IMG/VR virus record: IMGVR_UViG_3300042937_000450
Span: 1-25,477 of that record
Length of the DNA stretch: 25,477 bases
Reading direction: 5' to 3' (one strand)
Origin: a virus
In this document: positions 14,874-22,006 of the stretch, piece by piece
Layout: each line of letters opens with the position of its first letter
How positions within the stretch are numbered: position 1 is the stretch's first letter
Position numbers and translations under genes: made by a program
Notes under the pieces: generated by a model
Database searches by the model: none
Told to the model about the DNA's origin: nothing
Seen by the model: the letters and a program-made list of their open reading frames with translations, nothing else

Positions 14874-15275
14874 ATGAAACTAAGAAAATGCGATAGCTTA
14901 TTAGCCGCAGAAAGGGTAATAGCTGAATTACAGAATGGTGAGCCAACAGATAATATTTGCGATAGGTCAATAATAGCAGGAATTGAGTGTTACCAAAACG
15001 GACGTGAACACGGCTTTGTATTGTGGGCTTTTTACGCAAACGGCAAAGATGGTAAACTTATAGCTTTTTTGAGAAACCAAGCCTATTACATTTGCCAATC
15101 TATGAGTTCTGATTGTATAATGATATACAAGGGTGCATATGCTATGCAGGGAATAAGCGAAAATGCTTATCAGCAAAAAAAATCATTTGACTTTAATGAG
15201 TTTTACGAAGCTGCAAAATGGATTGCCGAGGATATACAAAAAGAGTATTTGGTTGAACTTAATAAAACCTTTTAA
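14874..15275 (+). CDS. Uncharacterised early protein
   Basis: From the ATG at 14874, eight bases after the previous stop, the protein has 133 residues. An in-frame ATG at 14820 lies inside the previous gene and would add an unrelated N-terminus, so it is not preferred. The centre alternates strands and helices (GFVLWAFYANGKDGKLIAFLRNQAYYIC) with three cysteines, and the C-terminus is acidic and helical (FNEFYEAAKWIAEDIQKEYLVEL). I recognise no family. Confidence 0.6.
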   Translation: MKLRKCDSLLAAERVIAELQNGEPTDNICDRSIIAGIECYQNGREHGFVLWAFYANGKDGKLIAFLRNQAYYICQSMSSDCIMIYKGAYAMQGISENAYQQKKSFDFNEFYEAAKWIAEDIQKEYLVELNKTF

Positions 15276-15277
15276 CT

Positions 15278-15643
15278 ATGGAACTAGAATATCAATTAGC
15301 CGAGTTAATCGGCACAGCCCAAACAGATGAGCAATGGCGTAACGCTTTAAATGCTTATGGAGATACAGCTTGGAGTTTAAGCGACCAAGAAAAGGAGCGT
15401 ATACAGAAACTTCTTAATGAGGCATCTAATCGCATTACAAAGCAAAACAATCAGTTTTATGACCTTTGTTTTGATATACGCAAAACGCACGGTTTCCACA
15501 ATGTAATAGCAAAAACATTGCATATATCAGAGGGTGTAGCACCAATGGAAAGCGATGGAAGCCCTGTAGTGTATGACTTTACCGATGAAGAATTAACAAG
15601 CGAGAACATCGCTAAAGTGGCAAGCACCTTAATACTTAAATAA
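15278..15643 (+). CDS. Uncharacterised early protein
   Basis: A 121-residue soluble protein, largely helical in the first half (QTDEQWRNALNAYGDTAWSLSDQEKERIQKLLNEA) and acidic in the second (VVYDFTDEELTSENIAKVAS). It starts two bases after the previous stop and shares one base with the start of the DnaA-like gene. It has no membrane segment or metal-binding pattern. Co-expression with replication genes is the only functional hint. Confidence 0.6.
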   Translation: MELEYQLAELIGTAQTDEQWRNALNAYGDTAWSLSDQEKERIQKLLNEASNRITKQNNQFYDLCFDIRKTHGFHNVIAKTLHISEGVAPMESDGSPVVYDFTDEELTSENIAKVASTLILK

Positions 15644-16044
15644 TGACAAGCCAAGCATATATATTCCCAAACCTAAGCGAGAGGGGCAAGGCTATGTTCT
15701 TTGGTAGAAACGCTATGAAGATAGAACAACTACAGGACTTTGACATTTGGATTGACTTTGTTTGTCAGGAACTAAATATTACTATTGTGGACTTTAAAAG
15801 CAAAAACCGCAAAAGGCATTTAGTTGAAGCCCGTCAATTAGCCTGTTGGATGTACAACGAGTATTGCCTACTAAACAGGGTACTAAGATTAAGCCTTGAA
15901 AAGATGGGCGAGCGAATAGGGGGCAAAGACCACGCAACGGTGCTGCATTGCATAAGAACAATAGCAACCGAGATTGCCAACTACAAAGACAAAAAAGACA
16001 AATACCAATCAATGTACAACAAACTAATATTTGAATACCTATGA
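15643..16044 (+). CDS. Stand-alone DnaA domain IV-like DNA-binding protein
   Basis: A 133-residue protein whose last about 80 residues match the DNA-binding domain IV of DnaA: RKRHLVEARQLACWMYNEY (about 57-75), a basic loop and helix, then SLEKMGERIGGKDHATVLHC (84-103). GGKDHATVLHC corresponds to the DnaA signature that contacts the DnaA box. The AAA+ ATPase domains I-III are absent, and an N-terminal domain of about 50 residues replaces them. It may bind DnaA boxes in host or phage DNA, as an origin-recognition factor or a competitor of host DnaA. It starts an ATGA/TAATG-coupled run before the recombination genes. Confidence 0.85.
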   Translation: MTSQAYIFPNLSERGKAMFFGRNAMKIEQLQDFDIWIDFVCQELNITIVDFKSKNRKRHLVEARQLACWMYNEYCLLNRVLRLSLEKMGERIGGKDHATVLHCIRTIATEIANYKDKKDKYQSMYNKLIFEYL

Positions 16045-16250
16045 TAAAGACAATTAAAATAGAAATTGAGGTTGATGTTGTATGCGACATCACACCTGAA
16101 AGACCAAGCCGTGATAGGTTAACACCACCTGAATACGCATCAGTAGAAATACAAGATGTTATGTTAGCCGGTAAGAACATCACAACCTTATTAGAACTAT
16201 CGGGCTTTGACTTTGAAAATATTGAAACCGCAATTTTAGATAACATATAA
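16041..16250 (+). CDS. Small uncharacterised protein
   Basis: A 69-residue acidic protein coupled by ATGA to the DnaA-like gene. It begins with a beta strand of alternating residues (IKTIKIEIEVDVVCDI), then a proline-rich turn and an acidic helix. The pattern is of a small alpha/beta domain. It is ten bases before the ERF gene, so it is within the replication/recombination operon. No family is recognised. Confidence 0.55.
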   Translation: MIKTIKIEIEVDVVCDITPERPSRDRLTPPEYASVEIQDVMLAGKNITTLLELSGFDFENIETAILDNI

Positions 16251-16260
16251 ACAAACAACT

Positions 16261-16839
16261 ATGGAACTTCAGAAATCAGACAGCATCGTTAACCTTACCA
16301 AAGCCCTAATGCTATTTAGTATCAAGATAGGTAAGATTAAAAAAGAAAACACCAACCCTTTCTTTCATTCGCTTTACGCAGACTTACCCGCTATACAGGA
16401 TGCAATAGCCGACCCGCTACAAGAAAGTGGATTAGTGGTTACGCAGTTGCCTTGTGGCGATGGTTTAATAACTATGCTTGCCCACGCAGAAAGTGGAGAG
16501 TATATTATGGCTAACAGCATAATGAAGCCAGTTAAGAACGACCCGCAATCTATTGGTAGTGCCATAACATACCAACGCAGGTACTCATTGGCCGCCTTGC
16601 TTAACCTTAACATTGATAAGGATGATGATGGTAACGCAGCAAGTGTAGCACCTCAACCCGTACAACTAAATGAGAAGCCATGGTTAAATAAGTATTCCGA
16701 TAAGAACAAAAGCATACTATCCAAAGAATGGAACGGGGCTATTGTAAAGCTGCAAGATGGAACAACAACCATCGCTAAGATTAAAGACTATTACCGGGTA
16801 TCAAAAGAGAACGAACAAGAATTACTTAACATACGATAA
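16261..16839 (+). CDS. ERF-family single-strand annealing protein
   Basis: A 192-residue protein with the ERF recombinase signatures: NTNPFFHSLYADLPAIQDAI (about 30-49), a beta core, then GSAITYQRRYSLAALLNL (99-116) followed by an acidic DKDDDGN (119-125). ERF proteins anneal complementary single strands and work with a partner exonuclease. The next gene is a YqaJ exonuclease and then RusA, so the cassette is complete. The C-terminal about 60 residues are variable, as usual in the family. It probably circularises or repairs phage DNA ends. Confidence 0.88.
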   Translation: MELQKSDSIVNLTKALMLFSIKIGKIKKENTNPFFHSLYADLPAIQDAIADPLQESGLVVTQLPCGDGLITMLAHAESGEYIMANSIMKPVKNDPQSIGSAITYQRRYSLAALLNLNIDKDDDGNAASVAPQPVQLNEKPWLNKYSDKNKSILSKEWNGAIVKLQDGTTTIAKIKDYYRVSKENEQELLNIR

Positions 16840-17504
16840 TGGAAACATCAGCATTAGTAGAACATTTTAACCAAGCCGATATTAGTTTTGATGTATGGGC
16901 AGAGCAGCGAAGAGGTAAAGTAACTGCAAGCCTTGTCCACAAACTAATGAAAGGCTTTAACAATGAAACCGCTAAGACCTATATTAAGACCTTAGCGGGG
17001 GAGAGCATAGGTATTTACGATGAGGATAACTACCAAAGCCCTGCAATGATAGCGGGTAGCGTCAATGAGTTTGCAGCGATGCAAGAATATATTAGCTACC
17101 CAACCACCGGTGCCGTTATCTATGGCTCTAAAGTATTTGTACCTCTTGGTGAGAATGCAGGGGTAAGCCCTGATGGGGTAGAACTGATAGACTTTCAAAA
17201 GATATACCTTGAAGTTAAATGCCCTTTTACCCCTAACAAGTATGTTGAATTGGTATTATGTAACACGGTAGAAAAGCTAAAGAAAGAACGACCTGATGTG
17301 TACTGGCAATGTGTAATGAATATGCTTGTGTTGGATTGCCAAGCGGCTAAGGTATTGGTTTACCATCCTAAAAAGGGGCTACGGACTATTGACGTGCCAC
17401 GAATAGAAGAGGACATAATAGAGTGCCAAGAAGCTATTAATAAGGCAGTAGAGTTGAAATTAGAGTTAACAGCAAAACTAATTGATGTACTCACTACCAA
17501 TTAA
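16839..17504 (+). CDS. YqaJ-type viral exonuclease
   Basis: A 221-residue PD-(D/E)XK nuclease. RRGKVTASLVHKLM (about 24-37) is the YqaJ entry motif; the acidic Glu around residue 77 (SVNEFAAMQEY), GVSPDG (108-113) and LEVKCP (124-129) give the catalytic Asp, Glu and Lys. These enzymes resect DNA 5' to 3' and load the single-strand annealing protein encoded just upstream. It shares one base with the ERF stop and overlaps RusA by 20 bases. The C-terminus is a charged helix. Confidence 0.88.
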   Translation: METSALVEHFNQADISFDVWAEQRRGKVTASLVHKLMKGFNNETAKTYIKTLAGESIGIYDEDNYQSPAMIAGSVNEFAAMQEYISYPTTGAVIYGSKVFVPLGENAGVSPDGVELIDFQKIYLEVKCPFTPNKYVELVLCNTVEKLKKERPDVYWQCVMNMLVLDCQAAKVLVYHPKKGLRTIDVPRIEEDIIECQEAINKAVELKLELTAKLIDVLTTN

Positions 17505-17817
17505 GCCACTAAGCGTCAATAAAGCGTGGCAAGGAAAACGTTATAAGTCTAAAGACTATTTGAGTTATGAACGGGCGGTAATGTTGATGTTGCCAAAGTT
17601 GAAGTTACCAGAGCCGCCTTTCATTCTCACTTTAGAATTTGGTTTTAGCAGCCCATTGGCTGACCTTAGCAACCCGATAAAACTCTTTGAGGATATACTG
17701 CAAAAGAAGTACGGGTTTAACGATAAGGAGATATTTAAAATAGTAGCCACCAAAACACACACTAAAAAAGGTAACGAGTTTATTAACTTTAAAATTGAAC
17801 ATTACATTTTGCATTAA
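17485..17817 (+). CDS. rusA: RusA-like Holliday junction resolvase
   Basis: A 110-residue protein starting at the ATG at 17485 (a TTG immediately before it is also in frame). The N-terminus LPIKPLSVNKAWQGKRYKSKDY and the conserved stretch ADLSNPIKLFEDILQKKYGFND, with Asp residues in a D-x-x-N-x-x-K-x-x-x-D arrangement, match RusA, which cuts Holliday junctions symmetrically using acidic residues at a dimer interface. The length is close to the usual 120. It is the last gene of the ERF-YqaJ-RusA cassette and is followed by a 158-base gap. Confidence 0.87.
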   Translation: MYSLPIKPLSVNKAWQGKRYKSKDYLSYERAVMLMLPKLKLPEPPFILTLEFGFSSPLADLSNPIKLFEDILQKKYGFNDKEIFKIVATKTHTKKGNEFINFKIEHYILH

Positions 17818-17826
17818 ATAAATTGT

Positions 17827-17834
17827 TATATTTG
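17827..17834 (+). promoter_or_regulatory. Candidate -7 box TATATTTG
   Basis: TATATTTG fits TAnnTTTG and lies in the 158-base gap after RusA. The nearest TTTG (17808-17811) gives only a 15-base spacer, shorter than the usual 19-21, so support is moderate. Transcription from it would begin near 17840 and include RNA element A and the replication-initiator-like gene. Confidence 0.4.
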
Positions 17835-17850
17835 CTACGGACACAATTCA

Positions 17851-17973
17851 ATAACACGACACAATGGTAAGCAAATCATATTTACAATATACCCTCTTAG
17901 GGTTAATTTACGGAGCGAGTCGTGTCGCAGTCCAACCGTACTTTAACTTACTAAGGGGGCTAATTTTTTGTAT
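17851..17973 (+). ncRNA. Structured leader RNA candidate, element A
   Basis: Shares ATAACACGA (17851-17859) and TTTTTTGTAT (17964-17973) with element B at 22510-22598. CCCTCTTAG (17892-17900) can pair with CTAAGGGGG (17951-17959). Inside this, GGTT (17901-17904) can pair with AACC (17934-17937), GGA with TCC, and GCGA (17915-17918) with TCGC (17925-17928). The six-base loop GTCGTG (17919-17924) is the exact complement of upstream CACGAC (17855-17860), giving a pseudoknot. The T-run ends seven bases before the next ATG. A 39-codon reading frame crosses the same region, so coding is the alternative. Folding is by eye. Confidence 0.45.
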
Positions 17974-17983
17974 CTATGGCTAA
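17864..17983 (+). CDS. Possible 39-residue leader peptide
   Basis: ATG at 17864, TAA at 17981-17983, overlapping the next gene's ATG by eight bases (ATGGCTAA). The peptide begins MVSKSYLQYTLLGLIYGASR and is hydrophobic and aromatic, possibly membrane-inserted. The stop position would allow translational coupling. However, part of the codon set (GCG, GTC, CCG) differs from neighbouring genes, and the same bases form a convincing RNA fold. I rate it as an alternative reading of the gap. Confidence 0.35.
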   Translation: MVSKSYLQYTLLGLIYGASRVAVQPYFNLLRGLIFCIYG

Positions 17984-18722
17984 ACAGTTTGATAAACAAT
18001 GGTACCCTTTTTACCACGATTTATTTAATCGTAGTACAGCCGGGTGGGCTGCTGATAGGGTGGGGGCTTATATACTACTTTTAAACCACCAATGGCAAAA
18101 TGATGGCATACCAACCGATAAAGAAGAGTTGATTTTTATAGCCAAATGCAGCCATGAAACACTGGATAAAGTTTTGCTCAAGTTTTCTCAAGAAAAAAAC
18201 GGGAAACTCTACAATAAAAAAATGGAGATTGTACGAAAAGAACAAATTGAGAAGTACGAAAAACGAGCAAACGCAGGTAAACAGGGCGGTACAGCTAAGT
18301 ATCAAAATCTTAGCAATGCTAAAGCAATGCTTAAGCAAAACGTTAGCAAAAGTCTACCATTAAAGAATAAGAATAAGAATAATACTTTCTTAAAAGAAAG
18401 TGATTATGTTAGTATTTTAACAAATACTAACCTTGAGGTTGATATTAAAAATTTAATGGTTTTACATTTTAGAAACCGTTTGTCTAATAAAAAAACCCTC
18501 ACCGAGGGGGCGGCAAAAATTTTAGTTGCAAAAATTCAAAGCTGGCGATTGCAATATTCCGAGCAAGAAATAAAATCAGCGATTGAAGATGCTATAACAA
18601 ACAATTGGACTGGTATATTTGAGCCTAAAATTAATAAAGCCCAACAGCCTGTAAAAAGCAAAACAGCAACCACAATAACAGTAGCAGAACGCATCCGTAA
18701 AAACTTAGAAAATGAACAATAG
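17976..18722 (+). CDS. Replication initiator/helicase-loader-like protein
   Basis: A 248-residue protein. The N-terminus (WYPFYHDLFNRSTAGWAADRVGAYILLLNHQWQNDGIP, about 8-45) is like the winged-helix DUF1376 or replisome-organiser domain. A basic linker with KQGGTAKY and Lys/Asn-rich sequence follows. The C-terminal half has WRLQYSEQEIKSAIEDAITNNWTGIFEP (about 190-217), which resembles the DnaD-like YxxxGW-type tail of phage initiators. Such proteins bind the phage origin and recruit the host helicase. It lies directly after the recombination cassette, downstream of RNA element A, and overlaps the next gene by 11 bases. Confidence 0.65.
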   Translation: MAKQFDKQWYPFYHDLFNRSTAGWAADRVGAYILLLNHQWQNDGIPTDKEELIFIAKCSHETLDKVLLKFSQEKNGKLYNKKMEIVRKEQIEKYEKRANAGKQGGTAKYQNLSNAKAMLKQNVSKSLPLKNKNKNNTFLKESDYVSILTNTNLEVDIKNLMVLHFRNRLSNKKTLTEGAAKILVAKIQSWRLQYSEQEIKSAIEDAITNNWTGIFEPKINKAQQPVKSKTATTITVAERIRKNLENEQ

Positions 18723-19491
18723 TCAATTAATAACGCAAGACCGATATAAGCTAATGCAAACACCGCAAGAGCAAAAGATGTTGTTGCTGATGGATAGTGC
18801 CAAAGCTATACACACCGACTTAACAGCCTATGGTGATTTGGTTTCTATTCTTCACCATTACACCTACGGCAAAGTAACCGAAGAACAAGAACAAGATTTG
18901 ACCGTTCAAGCCAGGGACTTAAAAGAGGAGATTAAAAAGCATTTTCCCTCAATCAGTTTTGAAGAGGTTAAAATTGCGCTTAATAACACCATACGGAAAG
19001 TTTACGGGGACTTTTACGGTCTAAACATAGTTACATACCACAATGGCATAAAAAGCTATTTAAACGCAGCCGAAACGCTAAACACAAAAAAAGCGGTATT
19101 GGCACGGTTAAACCCACCGATTGTAATTGAACTTACCCCCGAAGAAAAAGAAGCCATAAGCCAAGCGGGTTTTGAAAGAATAAAAGCCAAAGTGTTAGCC
19201 GGTGAAAGCATAGTTGATGATATGGGCGCAATAGGCTGCTACAACTGGCTAAAGAAAAAAGGAACGCTTAACGGGGTGATGAGTGAACTGGAACGTGATG
19301 CAATTAAACAACGTGCTACCGATTTATTACACGCTGAATATACAGCTAAGGCAAATACCCTAAACAAAGACGTAAGGCGTGAGGCATTAAAGAAAGCCCA
19401 AGACTTAACATCGGGATTATTAGAAAATGATTTAATATCACTTTGCAAAAAACTTGCATTGGAGTATTTAATAAAACAAGGTAAGATATGA
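18712..19491 (+). CDS. Uncharacterised replication-region protein
   Basis: A 259-residue, almost entirely helical protein overlapping the initiator-like gene by 11 bases and ATGA-coupled to the methyltransferase-like gene. The first half contains a long charged helix (TEEQEQDLTVQARDLKEEIKKHF). The middle has VYGDFYGLNIVTYHNGIKSYLN. The C-terminal half is Lys/Ala-rich and coiled-coil-like. No ATPase, zinc or nuclease motif is visible. Its position suggests a partner in replication initiation, for example a helicase-loading or primosome protein; this is inference. Confidence 0.55.
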   Translation: MNNSQLITQDRYKLMQTPQEQKMLLLMDSAKAIHTDLTAYGDLVSILHHYTYGKVTEEQEQDLTVQARDLKEEIKKHFPSISFEEVKIALNNTIRKVYGDFYGLNIVTYHNGIKSYLNAAETLNTKKAVLARLNPPIVIELTPEEKEAISQAGFERIKAKVLAGESIVDDMGAIGCYNWLKKKGTLNGVMSELERDAIKQRATDLLHAEYTAKANTLNKDVRREALKKAQDLTSGLLENDLISLCKKLALEYLIKQGKI

Positions 19492-20165
19492 GAGTATTGG
19501 TAGGTTGTGAAGAAAGCCAAGCGGTAACAATAGAGTTGCGTAAACTTGGCATTGAAGCATTTAGTTGCGACATACAAGAATGTAGCGGTGGACATCCGGA
19601 ATGGCATTACCAAGAAGATATTTTTAAGGTTATTGAACGTGAACAATGGGATATGTTGATTGCGTTTCCACCTTGCACACATTTAGCAGTAAGCGGTGCA
19701 ATGCACTTTGAAGAAAAACGCAAAGATGGTAGGCAACAAGAGGGCATTGATTTTTTTATGGCTATTGCAAACGTAAACATAAAACACATAGCAATTGAAA
19801 ACCCTATTGGCATAATGAGTAAGCTATATAAAAAGCCAAGCCAAGTAATACAGCCCTATTTTTTTGGAGATGGCTTTCAAAAAACAACTTGCTTATGGCT
19901 TAAAAACCTACCGCTACTTTACCACAATGCAGAAGTAAACTTATTTGATAATGTTATAACGCACGTTGAAACAGAGGAACGGCACTACTGGACCGATGGA
20001 AAAACGGGTAGAATAAAAAGCCAACCAATGTGGTATTATCAGGCATTATTAACCGCTAAGACAAAAGAAGAGCGTTCAAAATTAAGAAGTAAAACATTCC
20101 CTGGAATAGCTAAAGCAATGGCAGAGCAATGGGGTAATTATGTAAAAGAAACGCTAACCCCCTAA
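19488..20165 (+). CDS. Cytosine-C5 methyltransferase-like protein
   Basis: A 225-residue protein. VLVGCEESQAVTIELRKLGIEAFSCDI (about 3-29) matches SAM-binding motifs I-II. AFPPCTHLA (59-67) contains the Pro-Cys catalytic motif IV, and IAIENP (101-106) matches motif VI. It is shorter than typical DNA cytosine methyltransferases, and I see no clear target-recognition domain, though the end (SKTFPGIAKAMAEQWGNYV) resembles motif X. The family is common in phages and often predicted to protect DNA from restriction. Activity is not certain. It is the last gene before a new promoter. Confidence 0.75.
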   Translation: MRVLVGCEESQAVTIELRKLGIEAFSCDIQECSGGHPEWHYQEDIFKVIEREQWDMLIAFPPCTHLAVSGAMHFEEKRKDGRQQEGIDFFMAIANVNIKHIAIENPIGIMSKLYKKPSQVIQPYFFGDGFQKTTCLWLKNLPLLYHNAEVNLFDNVITHVETEERHYWTDGKTGRIKSQPMWYYQALLTAKTKEERSKLRSKTFPGIAKAMAEQWGNYVKETLTP

Positions 20166-20199
20166 CCACCAAGCGATTAAGCCAAAAGCGAAAATAATG

Positions 20200-20230
20200 T
20201 TTGGAGGTGTAATAATTTTAAATAATTTTG
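20200..20230 (+). promoter_or_regulatory. Bacteroidota consensus promoter
   Basis: TTTG (20200-20203), exactly 19 bases, then TAATTTTG (20223-20230): a full match to TTTG-N19-TAnnTTTG. The -7 box ends 19 bases before the ATG at 20250, matching the usual distance. It would drive the small-gene block from 20250. The rest of the gap 20166-20249 shows no other signal. Confidence 0.75.
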
Positions 20231-20249
20231 GGCTATAAATAATAAAGCT

Positions 20250-20378
20250 ATGAGCAAAGAAAACGTAAAGATTGACAGTAACTTGTTAACTCAAATAAAG
20301 GAACGCAAGAAAGCAACCGGCATAACCATAACCGCATTTGTAGAGCAAGCCATAACCGACAAACTTAAAACCAAGTAA
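20250..20378 (+). CDS. Ribbon-helix-helix-like small protein
   Basis: ATG at 20250, TAA at 20376-20378, 42 residues: MSKENVKIDSNLLTQIKERK and onward. The pattern is a short beta strand (NVKIDSN), helix (LLTQIKERKKATG), then a second helix after TITAF (VEQAITDKLK), as in MetJ/Arc-type ribbon-helix-helix proteins, which bind DNA as dimers. It is the first gene after the strongest plus-strand promoter in the window, so it may repress it. The assignment is by pattern, not by database match. Confidence 0.65.
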   Translation: MSKENVKIDSNLLTQIKERKKATGITITAFVEQAITDKLKTK

Positions 20379-20389
20379 CAACACTAACA

Positions 20390-20923
20390 ATGGAGAATAA
20401 CCACACACCAAAAGACTTTATAGGTACTAACCTAATGTATGATAATGCAACTGTATTTACAATTAGAAAAGACGGCCATTGTCAGCCATTGGTAGATATA
20501 CGGGGGTGGGGCGCAATTCAAAACCTGTTTAAAGATAAAAGCGGGGCTATTGATTTTGAAGAAGCTAATCATTTTCAAGATGAGGTTGGCGAAATAATTA
20601 GAACCTCAATAGCTAACTACCAAGCCCTTAAAGCCGAGAACACTCTGTTAAAAGAAGTAAACGAAGCCCAGGTATTTACTATTGAAAAGTATCAAAAGGA
20701 GAATGAAAGTTTAACCACCCAGTTAGCAAAAGCCAATTCCGATAAGGAGAAACTAGGGGAGTTGTTGAAAGAACTATTACAAAAGGCAATTGAAGCCAAT
20801 CAGTCAGCACAGGATAGTTTTAATGTATTTGGCGAGGATATTTTTGAGGAAGAAGAAAAAACAACAGCGGCTTTGTGTGAAAAAATTCATTTAGTACTAA
20901 CCGATTGCGGAATAACCCTTTAA
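20390..20923 (+). CDS. Coiled-coil protein, uncharacterised
   Basis: A 177-residue protein eleven bases after the ribbon-helix-helix gene. The first about 60 residues look globular (FIGTNLMYDNATVFTIRKDG and a Trp-Gly-rich turn), then a long helix rich in Glu, Lys, Leu and Ala (about 75-135, including ENESLTTQLAKANSDKEKLG) forms an evident coiled coil, followed by an acidic end. No enzyme motif is seen. Such proteins often act as oligomeric adaptors; no specific role can be given. Confidence 0.55.
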   Translation: MENNHTPKDFIGTNLMYDNATVFTIRKDGHCQPLVDIRGWGAIQNLFKDKSGAIDFEEANHFQDEVGEIIRTSIANYQALKAENTLLKEVNEAQVFTIEKYQKENESLTTQLAKANSDKEKLGELLKELLQKAIEANQSAQDSFNVFGEDIFEEEEKTTAALCEKIHLVLTDCGITL

Positions 20924-20926
20924 AAG

Positions 20927-21172
20927 ATGGAAACAGAATATAATAAAAAACAAATTGAATTAGCGGCTAAAATACCGCCATTTAAGTTAGGGCAATTAGT
21001 TGAAACGCCAGATGGGAAAGGAATTATAGTTGCTTTGTCTATGCCTTATAACGGGCTTTATCTAAGCCCTAAAAACGCAAAAGCTGTTGTCTGGTATAGC
21101 ACCTCTGAAGCCGACCTTTCTAATAATAAAGTAAATTGGGAATACGATTTAACTGAACTTAAAACCCTTTAA
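20927..21172 (+). CDS. Small uncharacterised protein
   Basis: An 81-residue acidic protein three bases after the previous stop. The centre (PPFKLGQLVETPDGKGIIVALSMPYNGLYLSP) is a beta-strand-rich segment with a KOW/SH3-like Gly-rich turn pattern (GQLVETPDGKGIIVAL), found in small barrel proteins. The rest is acidic with aromatic residues. A nucleic-acid or protein-binding barrel is possible but unproven. Confidence 0.5.
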   Translation: METEYNKKQIELAAKIPPFKLGQLVETPDGKGIIVALSMPYNGLYLSPKNAKAVVWYSTSEADLSNNKVNWEYDLTELKTL

Positions 21173-21182
21173 AACAAACACC

Positions 21183-21476
21183 ATGACACTAAACTACGAG
21201 TGGATTGAAAAATCAGAATACGAGGCTAATATATTGAAGCCTAACAGCGAAATTGAAAAACAAGATTATAAACTTGCATACGTTGATGGCGCAACAGCCT
21301 ATAAGCAAGCAGTAGAAAAGAAGATTAAAGACCAAATAGCTAAATATGAAAGGCTCTACCAATTAGCACGAAAAGAAGAAAACCTAACAGATGCGGGTAT
21401 TTATTACGAATTAGAAGCATCTTATAAAAACTTTTTATTAGACCTCCAAACCCTAACCCCCACATCAAATGACTAA
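21183..21476 (+). CDS. Small helical uncharacterised protein
   Basis: A 97-residue protein, helical and charged (YKQAVEKKIKDQIAKYERLYQLARKEENL), with no motif. It is in the same operon, ten bases after the previous stop, and its stop lies eight bases inside the next gene. No family is recognised. Confidence 0.5.
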   Translation: MTLNYEWIEKSEYEANILKPNSEIEKQDYKLAYVDGATAYKQAVEKKIKDQIAKYERLYQLARKEENLTDAGIYYELEASYKNFLLDLQTLTPTSND

Positions 21477-21741
21477 CTTATCACAATCCGATTTAGATGC
21501 AATTGAACGCATCGTAGAAGCCAAATTAAGGCACTACCACCTTGTTCAGCCTATTGATACAACAGAGGGTGAGCCAATTGAAACAGAGCAGAGGTGGAAA
21601 GTTAATGTTGAAAGAACCTATGACCATCTCAACGAGTACAGGATAATAGTAGAGTTAGATGAAAAAAATGGGCTAAATAAAGAACGGGCAGATAAAGCAG
21701 CCGAAGCCATCAAGCAATACCTAAGTATTAACCAGTTTTAA
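21469..21741 (+). CDS. Small uncharacterised protein
   Basis: A 90-residue protein. An N-terminal helix (SQSDLDAIERIVEAKLRHY) is followed by an acidic loop and then a strand-helix unit (RIIVELDEKNGLNKERADKAAEAIKQYL). It overlaps the previous gene by eight bases. No motif or membrane segment is seen. Confidence 0.5.
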   Translation: MTNLSQSDLDAIERIVEAKLRHYHLVQPIDTTEGEPIETEQRWKVNVERTYDHLNEYRIIVELDEKNGLNKERADKAAEAIKQYLSINQF

Positions 21742-21757
21742 ACAAAGCATAAACAAC

Positions 21758-21946
21758 ATGGCACTAAAAGTAACAATATTCAACACGGAAGAACAAAAGG
21801 TTAAGATATATCAGCAAGATATGACCACTCTTGTATTAGAGATAGTAGAAGTTTCAGACCAAAACAGCATTAGGCTTTTAATGGACAAAGAACTGGTAGC
21901 TCAAATTTCAAACCAATTATCGGACGAATTGCGAAACCTTAAATAA
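21758..21946 (+). CDS. Small uncharacterised protein
   Basis: A 62-residue protein with a beta-rich first half (LKVTIFNTEEQKVKIYQQD) and an acidic helix at the end. The gap of 60 bases after it holds only a ten-codon frame and no signal I can support. The gene itself is kept because of its position in a run of plus-strand genes. Confidence 0.45.
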   Translation: MALKVTIFNTEEQKVKIYQQDMTTLVLEIVEVSDQNSIRLLMDKELVAQISNQLSDELRNLK

Positions 21947-22006
21947 ATAATTAACCAATAAAAATAGAAGAAATGACAGCGAAACAACTAACCAAATCTA
22001 ACTAAC

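Noticed and set aside
17840-17865. Direct repeat GACACAAT (17840-17847 and 17858-17865) as a possible iteron
   Set aside because: There are only two copies, 18 bases apart and no third; more iterons would be needed to propose an origin.
21947-22006. Ten-codon frame at 21973 and a possible regulatory gap
   Set aside because: The frame is too short to support, and no promoter box, inverted repeat or element A/B box is present.
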